NCBI GenBank assembly: GCA_949825025.1
Contig: OX463786.1
Span: forward strand, 16,687,911 to 16,751,910
From: Siphlonurus alternatus
Lineage: Eukaryota > Arthropoda > Insecta > Ephemeroptera > Siphlonuridae
DNA length: 64,000 nt
Direction of reading: 5' to 3'
Shown here: in pieces, positions 42,701 through 57,500 of the stretch
Layout of the letters: each line of letters opens with the position of its first letter
Position numbering within the stretch: the stretch's first letter is position 1
Notes under the pieces: model-generated
Databases searched by the model: none
The model's input: the letters and a program-made list of their open reading frames with translations, nothing else
What the model was told of the DNA's origin: nothing
Translations under genes and position numbers: made by a program

Positions 42701-45700
42701 CGCTCCTTGTCTCGGTCCCTGAGGTGTGTGGCCAGGGTGCGCTGGACCTCCTTCTCCCTCTCCCTGAGACTCGCCTCCACACGAAGCTGCTTCTCCCTTT
42801 CTTTCTCCCTCTCCCTCTCCTCAGCATCAAGCTCATCTTCCTCATCCTGTCAAACAAAATGTCAATGTGTTTTATTTTCTTGCAAAAGGTTGAATTTTGA
42901 TACTCTAGTATAGGAGTATTTTTATTCTTATTCATGTCTGAGTAGCTAGTTTCCAGTGAACAATAATAAAAGATGTATATTACACAAATTTAAACTAATA
43001 AAAAGAAAGGGGGGAGAGAGAAGGAACAGGCATGGTATCCCTGCTGGTGACTTCCTAGGGATATGACCTACAAGTCAATAAGATGGCATTAGAACGAAAT
43101 AATGATTTACATTTGATGCGAAAGAGAAGTAAATAATATACACAATTAAAATTGAAAGATTGTATTTTTCCCTACTTTCAAAGAACTTAAACCATTTTTT
43201 TTTCTTAACTTGAATGACTGTATTTTAATTAATCAATTTTAATTTTATTCTCTACAAAATTAATATAGAATTCTACTTTTTTCAATATTACAAAACAATG
43301 TCTAATTTACTTGTAAACAAAGACATGAAAATCTCATCAGGTCAACTTACATCTTCGTCCATGGGCTCCTTGTCGTCCTCTTGCTTCTCCTCCGACTTGT
43401 CCCTCTCCTTGGCCGGCACGGCGGTGCTCAAGGTCGGCGTCCCCTCGGCCAGCGGCGCGGCGGCGGCGACCTTCTCCTCTCCTCGCTTCTCCTTGCTGCT
43501 CTTCTCCCCGTGTTTGTCACGACCCCCGCGCTCCTTGTGTTCCTTCTCGCGACGACGCTCCTCCTTCAGCAGGCGTAGGTGGTCACGGAACCAGTCCTCT
43601 CGAGCGGTACTCGACTCTACCGCACGGTACCTGAAAAATCAAGGAATTGAGACTTGTTAGTTACGAGACCAGGAAAAATTTGTTAGCAGGACAGAAGAGT
43701 AGCCAAAGCATTGAGTCTTCCCATCCTTTCCTTTTTCAGGTCAAAATGAAATCTCTTCCTTTTCTTTAGTAAACAAATCTTAAGTTCTTACAATTATATT
43801 ACAGCTAGACCAATGAAAAATAATCACAGAAAGTAGCAGGGAATGCAAGGTTTCTGGACTTTCTAATTCAGATTTATACTAGGGATTTCAACCTATCTGC
43901 AAAGTTTTAAAGTTTTCACATTAGTTGTTCAGCCATAAACCTTCCAGTTCCGGCTACTTCAGGTGGTAATCTTAATTTGTTTAGCCATAATAAGTACTGT
44001 CTCTTGATTAAGGTAGATATAACGTCGGTCAGCTGTTTTTTTTAGCTCCCTTTGATTAACATGTAAACCTTAGCAAATTCACAAAAATTCTGAAATTTTT
44101 TTGAGAGGCAGATATTAGTGCCTAAAAGCCATAGAAAAAGTTTCAAAACAATTTAACGAACTGACTTTTTTTAATTAATTTTTTAGTTTTTCTCTCCATG
44201 GAAAAGCCCTATGCTGAAAATTTAATAAATTAATTTAAAAAAATCGGCTCGTTAAATTGTTTTGAAATTTTTTCTATGGCTTTTAGGCACTAATATCTGC
44301 CTCTCAAAAAAATTTCAGAATTTTTGTGAATTTGCTAAGGTTTACATGTTAATCAAATGTAGCTAACAAAAAACAGCTGACCGACGTTATCTCTACCTTA
44401 AGGAGGGAAAAAGGGTGGAAACAATACCCCGTGTACAGGCTTAAGATTGGTTGAAACTTGTAATCTTGAGAATAACATGTAAGACACTGCAACTGATGAG
44501 CACCATGCCTCAGAGTTCAATAAAAGGGGACAGAAAGATAACAACTCACCGTGGGTCAGAGTCGAGCTTCTTCTTGAAGTCCGACCATCTAGCGTGACGG
44601 TCGATGCTCTCTGTCTCTCTCAGCAGGGCCATGAAGTCCTTCTTGATCTAGGACAGTGACAGAGTGATGTTAGCAACAGAACTCAGTGACAGACAACCCT
44701 CACAAACAAATCGACTATGAATCTTACATGACCAGCAAGCGACACAAATGTAAAAAATATTAAAAATCTGAGCTCGGTAGAAAAAAAAATAACAAGGCAA
44801 ATTTTAACTTCTTTTCAATTGTGGTACTCCCTTTTTTTTTAAAACTGGAGAAAAATTTGTTCAGAAAAAACGTAAATATCAAAATTAATTCTCTTTAATA
44901 AGCACATTACTTTCATGCATACATTTTATAAACAAAATTAGCAAAAAATATTTTTTAAAAAAAATTACTATAATTAATTAATTTCTTAGAATTTCAATAA
45001 TATTTCAACATTGAAATATGAGTTAATAAGTACAACAATTGATACCAAAATTCCAATTCTTTTTATCAGTAAATATTATTTAAAAAATATGTTATACTAT
45101 TAAAAAAAAAAAATAACATTTGCGTCAATTCTGGTCATGTAAAATAGTTAAGCCAAAAATGCATTCAAAAATTCTGTTTTCTGAAAAGTAAATTTTCAAT
45201 TTCATAAAAAACTTTTTAATTATCAAATTGAATGTTTTTATAATTATGTACCTGAAAATAAAAATATTAAAATACATGGTAGAAAATATACTATAGTTAA
45301 AATTGTAATATTTAAATTTAATTTAATTTCAATTATATTTACTAAAAAAATATATATTTAAATATTAATTTAATTTCTTTAAAAAACTTTAAAAAATTAA
45401 CACTAATGAAGTTCATGCATAAAATCAAGCTGTAAAGACAGAGAAAATTAGTATACATATTTGCCAATCAAATTACATTTAAATTATTGATATTATTAAA
45501 TTTGATTGACAAAAACACAACATATAATAACATAATTAAAAACAGATGATGTCACAACTACAGCATAGCCATTCTAAATCATTCCATACCATGGAACAAT
45601 TTTAGAAATGCTTTTTTCAAAATTAAAACAAATCTGTAACAAATTCAAATAAAATATTATGCTAAAATATTGTAGTAACAACCTAAAATTTCATGGCATA

Positions 45701-46177
45701 GAATTTGATTTTAAAATAACTTCCAAAATAAAGTAAATTTATTTTGTTCTGTATTTTGTTAATTATATTAAAATCAAGATGTAATTTAAAATAGCTAGGT
45801 TGTAAAAATTGGACAAAACACCACTAAAATCTGTAAAAAAAAAAAATACATATTCAAAGTAAGCACTTCTTACAAAAATGTACATGATAAAATATTTATT
45901 CATAAAAATGCCAGACCAGAAAGTTATGCTATTTTGTCATTGACATTTATTGCAATAATAAAGGCATTTTTATAAATAATTCTGTACAGCTATTTTGAAA
46001 TTACTTCACAAATTTTAAACTTTTTTAAAAAAGCTAATTATGATCTAATTTTAATATTAATATTAAATGTGAAGCTACTGTAATGATATAATATATTAAA
46101 ATCTTTGCCAGCAGTAGTTAATTAAATAAATTACTGTTAGTTTTAGCATAAGAGAAATTGCAAATAAATTAATATTT

Positions 46178-46213
<36 letters not shown>

Positions 46214-49200
46214 CTGTAAAAGGTACGTACTTCTTACAATAATTTTTGTAATTGTTATGTTTATAAAATTATATTTTAATTAAATTAATTAGCAGACAAT
46301 GAATACTGAAAAAAAAAATATGTTTGTGAGACGATGTAGGGGTGAGCATAATGCAAAATATTGTATATTTGAAAAGGGGGTGAAAAATTACAAATTTTAA
46401 GGGTAAGGTAACGCCACCAATGTTAAAAAAAATCCCTCACACAAAAATTCTAAAAAAAATTTTAAAATGTTCTCCTCTACACCCCCTATCAGTAGCTAAA
46501 ATATCAGGCATAAAAATTCGATCTAGTTTTTGAGTTATGAATTTTTAAAGTTGACTACTTTAACATGGAGAAATGGAACTCCCATGTTAAATTAGTCAAC
46601 TTTAAAAATTCATAACTCAAAAACTAGATCGAATTTGTATACCTGATATTTTAGCTACTGATAGGGGGTGTAGAGGAGAACATTTTAAATTTTTTTCAGA
46701 ATTTTTGTGTGAGGGAATTTTTTTAACATTGGTGGCGTTACCTTACCCTTAAAGGTTATGGGGGTGTCAAAATTAATCATGCACCCACAATAAAATTTAA
46801 TTAATACTTCAACTTAATATTGAAATGAAATTAGCATTCATTTTCAAAACACAAAGGTATTTAACTTGTTTTGCATGTAATAGATTGTACATATGAATCA
46901 GAGGTGATATATTAATTATACTGCAATATTTTGTAAAACTTTTAAACTAAGATATTAAAATTTGTATAAACACTAAAACTCTGCAGCCATATCTTTACAA
47001 ACCACCTCTAATATCAATATGGAATCTCAATTTATCCGTTTATCAATTTATATATATATATAAATATATATATATAAAAATATACTATATCACGGCAAAG
47101 AAATTAATATTGACCAAGAAAAAACAAAAATATTGTTTGTTTGTTTTTTTCTTTTTTTTTTTTTTGGAATTACGTGTATATTTTTAGTACCATCATGTTC
47201 AATTCATGTAGAACATGTCATGGCGAGGTAGATTGTCGTTAGATCATCGTCGTCCTTGGGTATCGTCGTTGTTAGCAGCAGCAAAGACAGCATCCAGCCA
47301 ATGAGAGAAGACAAGAAGAGGTTCGCAGTCTGTGTGGAACGTAACACAACAAATACCAACTCATTAGACATTGAGCTAGCCAACCAAATTTGTGCCTGTC
47401 TTCTTAAAAAAAAAAAAAAAATGTTGACTACCATTTCATCAAACAAAAATGACATAGTAGCAAAAATAATTTTTTTCTTTGAGCTCTGTAAGAGATTAAT
47501 GTGCATGTATGTTTCACAAAATTATATGTTAAGTCTACATTCACAAAAGAATCAAAAGTTATAGTACACTGGAATAATTTGCTTTGAAAGAGCAGACGAA
47601 AATAAAAATAAAATTGGCGTTAAGGAACTAAATGGAGTATCGACTTCAATTTTTTTTTTATTGCAGAAATGGATAGAGCGTGCAAAGTTATGCTACCCTA
47701 TTTTTTTTTCAGATTTTTTAGAGTCCGGGAACTATTTTTAAAAGACTATTGAAAATCCTTTTTGTGGCATCACGAGGCGGCAAGTCCTATCTTTTTCTTA
47801 AGAAGCGGCGTCACAAAAAGAACTTTCAATAATTTTTTTAAAAATAGTTCCCGATCTCTAAAAAATCCGAAAAAAAATCAGGGTAGCATAAGTTTGCACG
47901 TTCTATCCATTTCTGCAATAATAATAAAAATAAATTGAGGTCGATACTCCATTGACAACTTTATTGCTCAACTTTTAGCATACAATTTGAAATTGAATTT
48001 AAGTCTGAAACTCAATTATCAAGCAAAATCTTAACAGTATCAAATTCTCTTTATTTTGAATATTTTCTGTACAAGTAGCAATAAAATTTTTTTATTGTAA
48101 TTATTGTTATATTTTGTTTCAAGTTTTCAAAAAAAATTAAACCACCAACAATTTTAAAATTATGTTGCAAAGCATAGTGATATCATTTACTTGTAAAAAT
48201 TTGACATCATAAAGAATAATGACTGGGAAAATATTTCAATTTAAAGAAACCATAAAAATAATAATAATGATACAAAATATGGGGTTCTCTCACTTCACGA
48301 AATACAAAGGGGCATTCACAAAGCCCTAAGGCCACATTTAGGGCTCGATAATTTAAAGCCTGATTTTAGGCATGCTTTTTAGACCCAAAATTTCTGGTCT
48401 TAAATTATCGAGCCCTAAATGTGGCCTTAAAACTTTGTGAATGCCCCTTAACAATGTAATGTATGTTGCTTAATTGTTGTTTTAATTTTTTAAATTAATA
48501 TTTTATCTATTTAAATGTTAAATTGTAAGATAATTTAAAGCCCATTACTATTTTAATTGCTACTATGTCATTTTTACAAGCAACATTATATTTAACAATA
48601 TAATACAAAATTTATTATTTTCAAATTATTATACAGATTTTACAAATTTATAACCACATTCATAAAAAAACATAAAAATACAAATAAAACAGCCGAACAC
48701 ATCTGAAATTATTAACAACCACAGAGAAATATTTATTAGAACTCCGAACAAAGCTGAAATATTTATTAATTGTGCAAGCAAGTTATTCTGATAACTAAAT
48801 TTTCATCAAAATATAATAACAATTTGTTTCTAAAGTCTGTAATTTACAAAAAAATATAAATATATTTAAATTGTTTTAAGCAATAATTTTGGCTCTGGAT
48901 TTAATTTAACATTTATATATGGCTCTTACCAGGCCATTAAAAAAAGCATGAGCCAAAATTGGGACATGCAGTAAATATTTTATAGTAAAAAATAATTATT
49001 TCAATGTCATCTATCATATACCATTCTAGTGCCCAACTTTAACTTAAAAAAACTTTATCAAAATGACAAACATACAAAAATTAAGTTAGTATTTTAAATA
49101 ATCAATACATAATCTCTTGTGTTTCCTTATAGTGGAAAGAAAATTTGATTCAATTAAATCATAGAGAATAAATCACAAATCACTAAATTACAATGTATTA

Positions 49201-51458
49201 CATATCAAATTTGGGCACTAAATTAGCATTTTGACTCTTTTTGTACTTTAAAAAAAAAAGCCAATGATATACACACAATTTTAGAAGACATAGTTAACCC
49301 TTGGACAATAGCAAAATAGTTATAAAATCACTGAAAGTAATTAATTTTTTTATCCTTATTTGCTTTTAAAAGTATGTTAAAGAATTTTTTGAAAACAAAC
49401 AAGAGTTATTTAAAAAGAAAACATTAAATTTATGTCAGAAACCATTCCCCCTTCCCTCCCCCCTATCCCTTTTATTAATTTTTGTATAATAAAGAATCAT
49501 TAGAGAAAATTAACTTTTTACTCTTTTTTTACATTAATGAAAAATTATTTGAATGAGTTAACTATGTCCAAATTATAATCAAAATGAAATGACATAATTT
49601 TCATTAGTAAAGAAAAACATAAGTCAAAATTTAACCAATTAAGTATAAGGTTTTATAAACCTTTCAACTTATAATTTATACAGCTAAAACATTATATTCC
49701 AGTCATTTGTTAATAAGTAAGAAATTTCTTTCTACTTAAAAACAAATTCCCAGAAACTATTTGAAATCTAATTTAATTTACTATCAATTCTGTGCAAACA
49801 ATAAAAACATGACAAATATCTGAAAAACATTTAAAACTTTGCCTGAAAAATTATAATCAATGTATCACAACCTAAGAGAACAGTGAAATATACAAAACGA
49901 TGTACAACAAAAACAATACTGAAAAACATTTGATAAAAGAATATTAATTGTAGTTATCTCCATCAAAACTGCACCTGTATCATTAAATATATTGACAAAA
50001 AAGCTTTCCTTTTTTACATGCTAAAGTACATCACACTTTATTTTAATGGAGATACACCTGTTTGTCAAAAAAATATTATCTTTAATAACCTAATTTTTCG
50101 TAGAATATTAAAAGCAAATTACTTCAGTACTTTCATTTTCTAGACACTAAAATTGATGCTTGACTATTAGTTTTGGTATGAACAACTATTCTAAATGTCC
50201 CAAAAAGATTAATCAGGTAGGAAGGTAATACGTAACTAAAAAGATTAAAATATTGAAAAGTTAATAGGAGACAATTACATTTTCTAAGGTTTAATATTAT
50301 ACGATTCTTTGCAGTTTTTTTTATATTTCAATTTCGATCTCCTAGTTTTTATAAAAATCCATTAATGATTAATAATAAAGCAAGGTCAAGAACGTATTCA
50401 GTAAATTGCCAAAAACTATGTATTCATTTAAATTAAAATTTACAGTTAAAATAGAATATTAACATACCAGTATGATCACCAAATTACTAAAAACAAAAAT
50501 ATTTTCCAAATTAAATTGATTTATTAATTAATAACTGCAGTATTAAAAGAATTGTTTTCTTTTAATTTTAATTTATTCCTAAATTATTTCCCAATCTATC
50601 TAGTTATACTAGAAGTACAAAGAAAATTTATTTCATCAAACAAATTTTGATTAAACTTGCATAAAAGTCGTAGCATTGTGGTAAACATTAACCATGCGTC
50701 CCATATCATTTCTCGTTTAATCTTAGGGACACTATCTTCTTAAGTCAATATACAGTAAAGATGGAATTTCCAGCCATTTTGTAGGGGATAAGGAAAGAGA
50801 GAGAGGACAAATTGTTGTATTTTGAGACACAACCTTAATCTGTCATTTATTTTCTAGGGGATATAGGAGATAAAATACTAAATTTTGGAACACAACTTTA
50901 CTTTAATCTGTCATCTGGTTGGTTGGTATTTTGGGGAAATTGACACATTTTGGTCATGTATGCCTCCTCAAATATCTGTCATCTATTTTCTAGAGGATGT
51001 AGGAGATAAAATATTAAATTTTGAGACACAACTTTAATCTGTCATCTATTTTCTAGAGGATGTAGGAGACAAAATGTTATATTTTGGGACATAACTTTAA
51101 TTTTTCATCCATGTAATGGATAAAGTAACGTATTTTGGGACGCACAGTAAAAGACCAGGTAACACACAAGAGAGAAGTTTGACACTGCGAGAGGGTCTGA
51201 GAGATGTTTACCTGTTCTCGACGTAGCACCTTCTCCTCCTTCTCTCGTTTGCGTACTTCCAGGATGAACTCGTTGAAGAGTCCTTCCCTCTCCCTCATCT
51301 TTTCTATGTTCTTGAAGCGATCGTCCTTCCCGTGTTTCTGAGCAAACTCACTGAACGAAGACCTGCGGCAAAACAAGACAAACGGACTTTGTAGTGTGTG
51401 GAGGTGGTACAGAAGATGTGCAGTTTAATCACAAAATAAATAAAAAATTAAAAAAATA

Positions 51459-51534
<76 letters not shown>

Positions 51535-54500
51535 AACAAATAATAACAAATGAAAAAGAACATGGCTTTGTTGAAGCACAGAGGGAGGCGTCTATTGACG
51601 TCACTTCTTAATAAAATAATAATATGGACTAAAAGGGGGGGGGGGGTGTTCAAACTTAACCTTTTAAATAACTTTTTAGCAATACTTCCAGGGTTCTAAA
51701 AAATCTGAAGAAAATTAGAGTCGCATAATTTAGTGTCCTTTATTTATTTCTGCAATCAAATTTTGTCATGAAAGTTATCCATTACTTATAAGTCTTGAGG
51801 CAATAAATGCCGACAACCCCCCTCAGGAACAATACTTACTTTCCGTGCAGGACAGCCTCCTCCATGAGTCTGCGAAAGTCGTCCTTGCGCTCCCTCATCT
51901 TGTTCCTCTTCTCTCGACGCTCCTCCTCTGCACGCTCCTTGACGTACTTCTCGAACACCTGCTTGCGCTCCTTGGACGTCAGCAGCAGGTAGCGGGAGTC
52001 GAACACGATCTTGTGGAGCTCTTTCTCCCACGTCGAGAATGCCGACACCTTGAGGCGGAGGAACGAATTGAGACATGTAGACACAGTTTAACAAGGGAAT
52101 ATGGAAGTGCAAGTTCTCTGGACTATCTGTACATGTTTTAACCAAGAATGTGATAATCAGTCTTATTGCAAAGAGATAAATTTCCTGCATTCTAAGCAAA
52201 ACATCTGAGGGTTACAAGACAAATCATGGCAGTCTCAGGTACATCATTCCTCATAAGAATTAGGAGACGAAAAATATACATCATCATAGCTGCCACCACA
52301 AGATATGTTAGTATAGAAATAGAAAGTAATGTGTTATGCGTTACTGTACGTAGATATGTACCATACACTTGTAACTTTGAAAAATTTCTGTTTACTCAGG
52401 AACAAAAGAAATAGAGGCTTCAAGTGTTCCCCAGTGGGAAAATTTTCTCCATAAGCCACCATATTATGTTAGAAAAATTGAATTTTTTCTCAGTAACTAT
52501 TAAATATAGTATACACTATCAATATTGTGTAAATTACTTAAAAACCTCTGGAAGCACCGCTTTTCACTGTTTCTATATTCATTAAATCTACGTGCAGTAC
52601 TTTAAAAAAAATAACACATTTTTTTAAGGTTGTATATATATATTTTTTTTAAGTAACACTGAAATTATACTAGAATATGTTAATTTAGGGGTCTTCTGAT
52701 AATGAATCAAGAGCTTATTTTCCCTTAAAAAATTTCTTTAATTCCAAAAAAAGCAATTTCAAGATTTTTTTACATAGGTTTAGATAGGACGGTGGGGTGC
52801 AAAATCAGCTGACTTGAAGCCTCCATTGGATTAACAGGATTTAACAGACTCTAATGAAACACAAGCCTCACCTCCTTCTCCTGCAGCATCTCTCTGAACT
52901 GCTTGACTCGGATATCCAGGGGCACCACGGCTCTCTCCCTGGCTGCTCGAACCTCTGCCTCGATGGCCGCCTCCTTCCCCACGTCGATCTGCTTCTTGTT
53001 GCCCAGCATTCCCAGGATCGGAGTGGCCGCAACCGCCGCAGCAACCACCGGAACCTCCTTCACCTCCTCTGTAATAACACCAGAGGGATGTTAAACTGTG
53101 GACCATGTTTGCATGGTATTATTTTACTTGGAAGGAGCCACGTTCAGTAGTAAATTTAATAGCCTTCTATCAAAGAGCTGCAGGGGGATCTTTAAATGAC
53201 ACAAATTAAGAAAAATTTAAAATTAAGACAGTCTTAGCGTATTCTTTATTGTTGCGCTAAGACAGTCTTAGGCTAAGTTTATGTTAAGTGGTGTTATTTG
53301 AAGACTCCCCTGATTCTATTGAACTGGTCGTTGAATCTTTTATGACACTTCCACCTTTGATTAAAAAAGAAATTTAGTAGCCAGTTTTGACTTCTAACGA
53401 TGAGCTGTTTTTATTGAATTGGCTACTGAAACTTTTGTGATGATTCTGTCATACATAGATACAGTAATAAAAAGTCATGGGAGAAAGTTCAGTAGCGAAT
53501 TCAATAGACTACTAACAATGAGCTGGTTACATTTAACTAGTTACTGAAGATTCTACCACTATTGCTTACATGGATAATAAAGAAAAATTATCATAAAAAA
53601 TTCAGTACTGTAGCCATTTTCAATAGACTCCTAACAACAAGCCAGTTTTACTTAACTAGCTACTGAACCTTCTATGACCATTTCTTTGGTGGATAACAAA
53701 GAGTCATCATAGAAAGTTTAGTAGCCAGTTCAATAGATTCCTAACGACGAGCTGGTTCCATTTAACTAGCTACTGAAGCTCCAACGACAAATCCTTCTTT
53801 GACATATCCTAAAATGACCCCACCAGTCACGTGACCCTCACTCACCCTTGGCCACCTCGTCCACTTTGGCCTTCTTGGCTGCTGGCTCCTCGTCCTCGGA
53901 GTCGCTGCTCGAGGAATCGTCCCTCTTCTTCTTATCCCCCGCGATGGCGTCCGGAGGTCGCTGGGTCAGCTTGTCCACCTCGGGACGTTTCTCCAGCTCC
54001 GGAGGACGCTCCCACACCGAGGCGCGCTGGCTGGGGTTGTAGAAGAAGACGCGTGCGTCTCCGGTCCACACCACACACCTGGAGACATTTACGTTGAATT
54101 AGTTTAGCTCAAGCAACAAGTCTAGGTCTGAACAAAAATTAAGTAAGACAAGTGTAACAGTACTACTGTTATCTTTTTTAAAGCACAAAATTTACATAAC
54201 TTATATTTTCGGTTAATGATCTTTCCTAAATTATACATACGCAGACTATTATTAGCTAAATTTACTAAATTAAAACAAACTACAGTACATCTAATAATTC
54301 TTTTGCTTGTGGATTGGACTGATTACTTGGCTAGATATACATACTTTATCTTCCTTACTTATGCCTGTCTGTTGGCTTTTAGACTCTTTTAAAACAAATT
54401 AATTTGCAAATACTGTAATACTGTAGCACAATACAACCAACAAAATATGGATTATTATTTTTAGTTCAGATATGACAAAATCAAAGTATTATTGACAGGG

Positions 54501-57500
54501 TAATGTATGTGAACTTCATTTAACAACATTAACTTCATTTACTAATTTTTTTTTACTCTGATAAGCTTGTGCTGAGCAATACAGTGTTGCCAACTCACCA
54601 GGGTGTGCCAGGCACCGGTGTGCTGGAGACAGGTCTTGACTTGTCCAGGGACTTCTGAGGGCTCTCTTTGGGCTTCTCATCGTCTTTCTTGGCCCCTCGC
54701 TCGTCCCCACTGTCCGTGTCCATCCCCTCGGGAGTCTCTGTCGCTCCGTTGGTGGTCCCTGACACATAGGAGTGAGGACAATAAGCTTGGTGGTATGAGG
54801 ACAATTAAGTATGTTTTGATAAATTGAGACTGTCAGCCCACTCTTTACACTTTCTGATAGAGTCTACTTTTTAGGTACTGTGATAAGGAATATAGTGTAG
54901 CTTTAATCAGAAAGTGCTAAAAGATAGATGATGTTACAGATAGAAAGATAGATAGATGTTACAGAGAGCTCCAAATGACACTCACCTCCCAACTCCTGGG
55001 CCTCAGCCTCAACTGCAGCTGCGGCAGCGGCGGCAGCAGCAGCAGCGGCCACGGCAGCACTGACGGAACTGTTGAGTGAGGGAGGCATGGAGCCAACACC
55101 CTGGGCAGCAGCCATCTTTGCAACTGTGGGGGAAAGTGAGCATTAAAGGGACATAGTACCCTAAAAACAAATATTTTTTAATCAAAAGTTAACAGAGTAC
55201 AAATACAGTCTAACAGATCTTCGATTACCTGTCACTCTATGGGGCCTAGCTTCGAGACTGTCTAGCCATATGTCTAGAGAAGATAAAGCAAAAGATTATC
55301 GCTGCACACAGTCAAATCTACATGTAAACTAAGATCTGTAATACTATAAAATACCATGTCTCTACACAAGTTTCTACCTTCGAAGTCCTTCATGGCCTGA
55401 GGTTTCTCCCAGGTAGACTCGTTCAACTTGTTGTTGTAGTAGTAAGGTCTGCCGTCTGGCGCTCTGTGCTCCGTCCACTCTGCAGCCTTGGCCTCCAGGG
55501 CAGGGTCAATCTGAGGACAACAATCAGGGTACTTTCATGTCAGGTTAGGGAAGGAATGACGGTTCGTTGTTGCGTACAAAGAGCCACTTTACTCTTTCAA
55601 ATGGTATCGTCCTTTGACTGGAATAATGAGCTACATGCCTATCCTGGTTGTGGACAATAATAAGCTGTTTGATATATCAGGCGAGTGCAATGGACAAATC
55701 GAAATAGGTTGAAAAATACACCTGTAAATTTTATGTTATTTTTATTTGTACTAAATCATGCCTAGAATAGAGATATAAGTCAGGTAATCTCTAGGCAGTG
55801 CCCGTTATGACGTCATTGAATTGTCCAGTCAAACAACTTTATAACATTTCTAAACAATCACATTGCTATGGAAACAAGCAACAATTAATGTATTGTTTAC
55901 AAGCGATATATTGACGATCGTTTGCTTGTCCACATATAGCAGACAGCTCATTGGCACACAATTAGGGTGGACAGATAGCTCACTATTCCGGACAAGGAGT
56001 GATTTATTATAATATTGTTGGTGCCATGTGCAAAACATGATCTTGATTTCCATTATTGCTGTCCAAAGCCCAAACTAAATCACAATTGATTTGCTTTTAA
56101 TTTTGCTCCGAAACAAAGTTAGTTTTCCTGATTACCCTTTTCTTGATTGAACCTGGCCAATCATGAACAATAGAAAATCTGATGTTGCTAAGATCAAATA
56201 AAAAGCAAATCAATGTAGTATCGACCTTAAAATATTGCAATTGCAGACATAGATAGAAGTTGCAATGAGGGTGCTACTTTAATTTTTTTCCCTCAATTTT
56301 TTGAAGTCCAGGAACCATTTTTTAAAAAAAATATGAAAGTGCAATTTATGATGTCACAAGATAGCATTTATTAATAAAAGGATAAGACTTTGCTGCCACA
56401 GAAAAAAAAATGAACTTTCAATAATTAAAATTTAAAAATAATTTTCGGATCGCTAAAAATCTTTTAAAAAAAATCAGGGTAGTATAACTTTGCAGGCATT
56501 TCATTTGTTCATTTCTGCAATAGAAAATTTTGAGGTTGATATCAATTGTGATTAGGGCTAAGAAGCAGAGTATGTGAGTAAACCGTTTGAATCAGCAAAT
56601 AAATAGGCTCTATTTACGTCACTTTAAAGACGGTCAGGCAGTCTCAGAAAATTGTGTCCTCATAAGAAATAGGAGACGAAAAATATACATCATCATAGCT
56701 GCCACCACAAGAAAAGTTAGTAAAGCAATAGAAAATGTTAGATTTTTTGTGAAAAGAACGTGCAAGAGAAATATTTAAACACATAAATTACAGAAACAAA
56801 GACTTTTAATATTCCCTGACAAAATAAAGCTATGAATTATGTGGTTTTACTGTATGTCACTAGAGTACAGTACATGTCATTCACTACATTCACAAGACAA
56901 TGTTTAATAGTGAGTTATTACTATGTCATAAAATGTTATCGTTATGAGGCGTCATCATTGAATCAATATTGAACACTGCCATGTGAATATATAAATAAAA
57001 TACTTCAAATCTAATACAGTACAGGTATGCATCTAACAATAATTGCTAAAAATCTTCCATAAGGAAAAAAGTGAAAAAAATACAATCAATTATAAATAAA
57101 TAGAAATTACAAGAGATAAAGTGTACATGTTCCAGCACCAGAATTGACTGGTTAAAGTTTCAGTCTTGAAGATTATTACACAGTCTATTACATTGTAATA
57201 TATATGTTTGTTTTTTTGGTCTTTATCACAAGCAGTTGTTTGAAAAAAATAATAATAATAATAATAATAAATTAATTAATACCACATGCACCAACATAAT
57301 TAAAAAGAAAACTTTATCTCACCACGACTGGTTCAGGGTCCTCGCCAGGTATTTGTGGCGTGCTGGCTTGGTGAGGTCCCCCCATGTGGGGTGGCATCCC
57401 CCAGTTACCCTGCATACCAGGGTAGCCTCCGCCAGGGTAGCCCCCAGGACCTCCTGGAAAACCTGCAAACATCAAATGACAAAGTTGGATACATGCGGCT

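Larger units (their letters stand above)
44648..51211. other. Large TCERG1 intron (6.6 kb)
   Basis: The longest intron of the gene lies between FF2 and FF3 exons. It is extremely AT-rich, with a polyA run at 46186-46213 and no coding evidence. It holds three palindromic elements and a degenerate minisatellite, listed separately. I see nothing else of note in 44700-46390 and 48450-50770. Confidence 0.8.

Noticed and set aside
53831..54097. Plus-strand Arg/Pro-rich frames opposite TCERG1 exons
   Set aside because: They are antisense shadows of GC-rich WW/FF exons; the minus-strand frame has conserved domains and splice sites.
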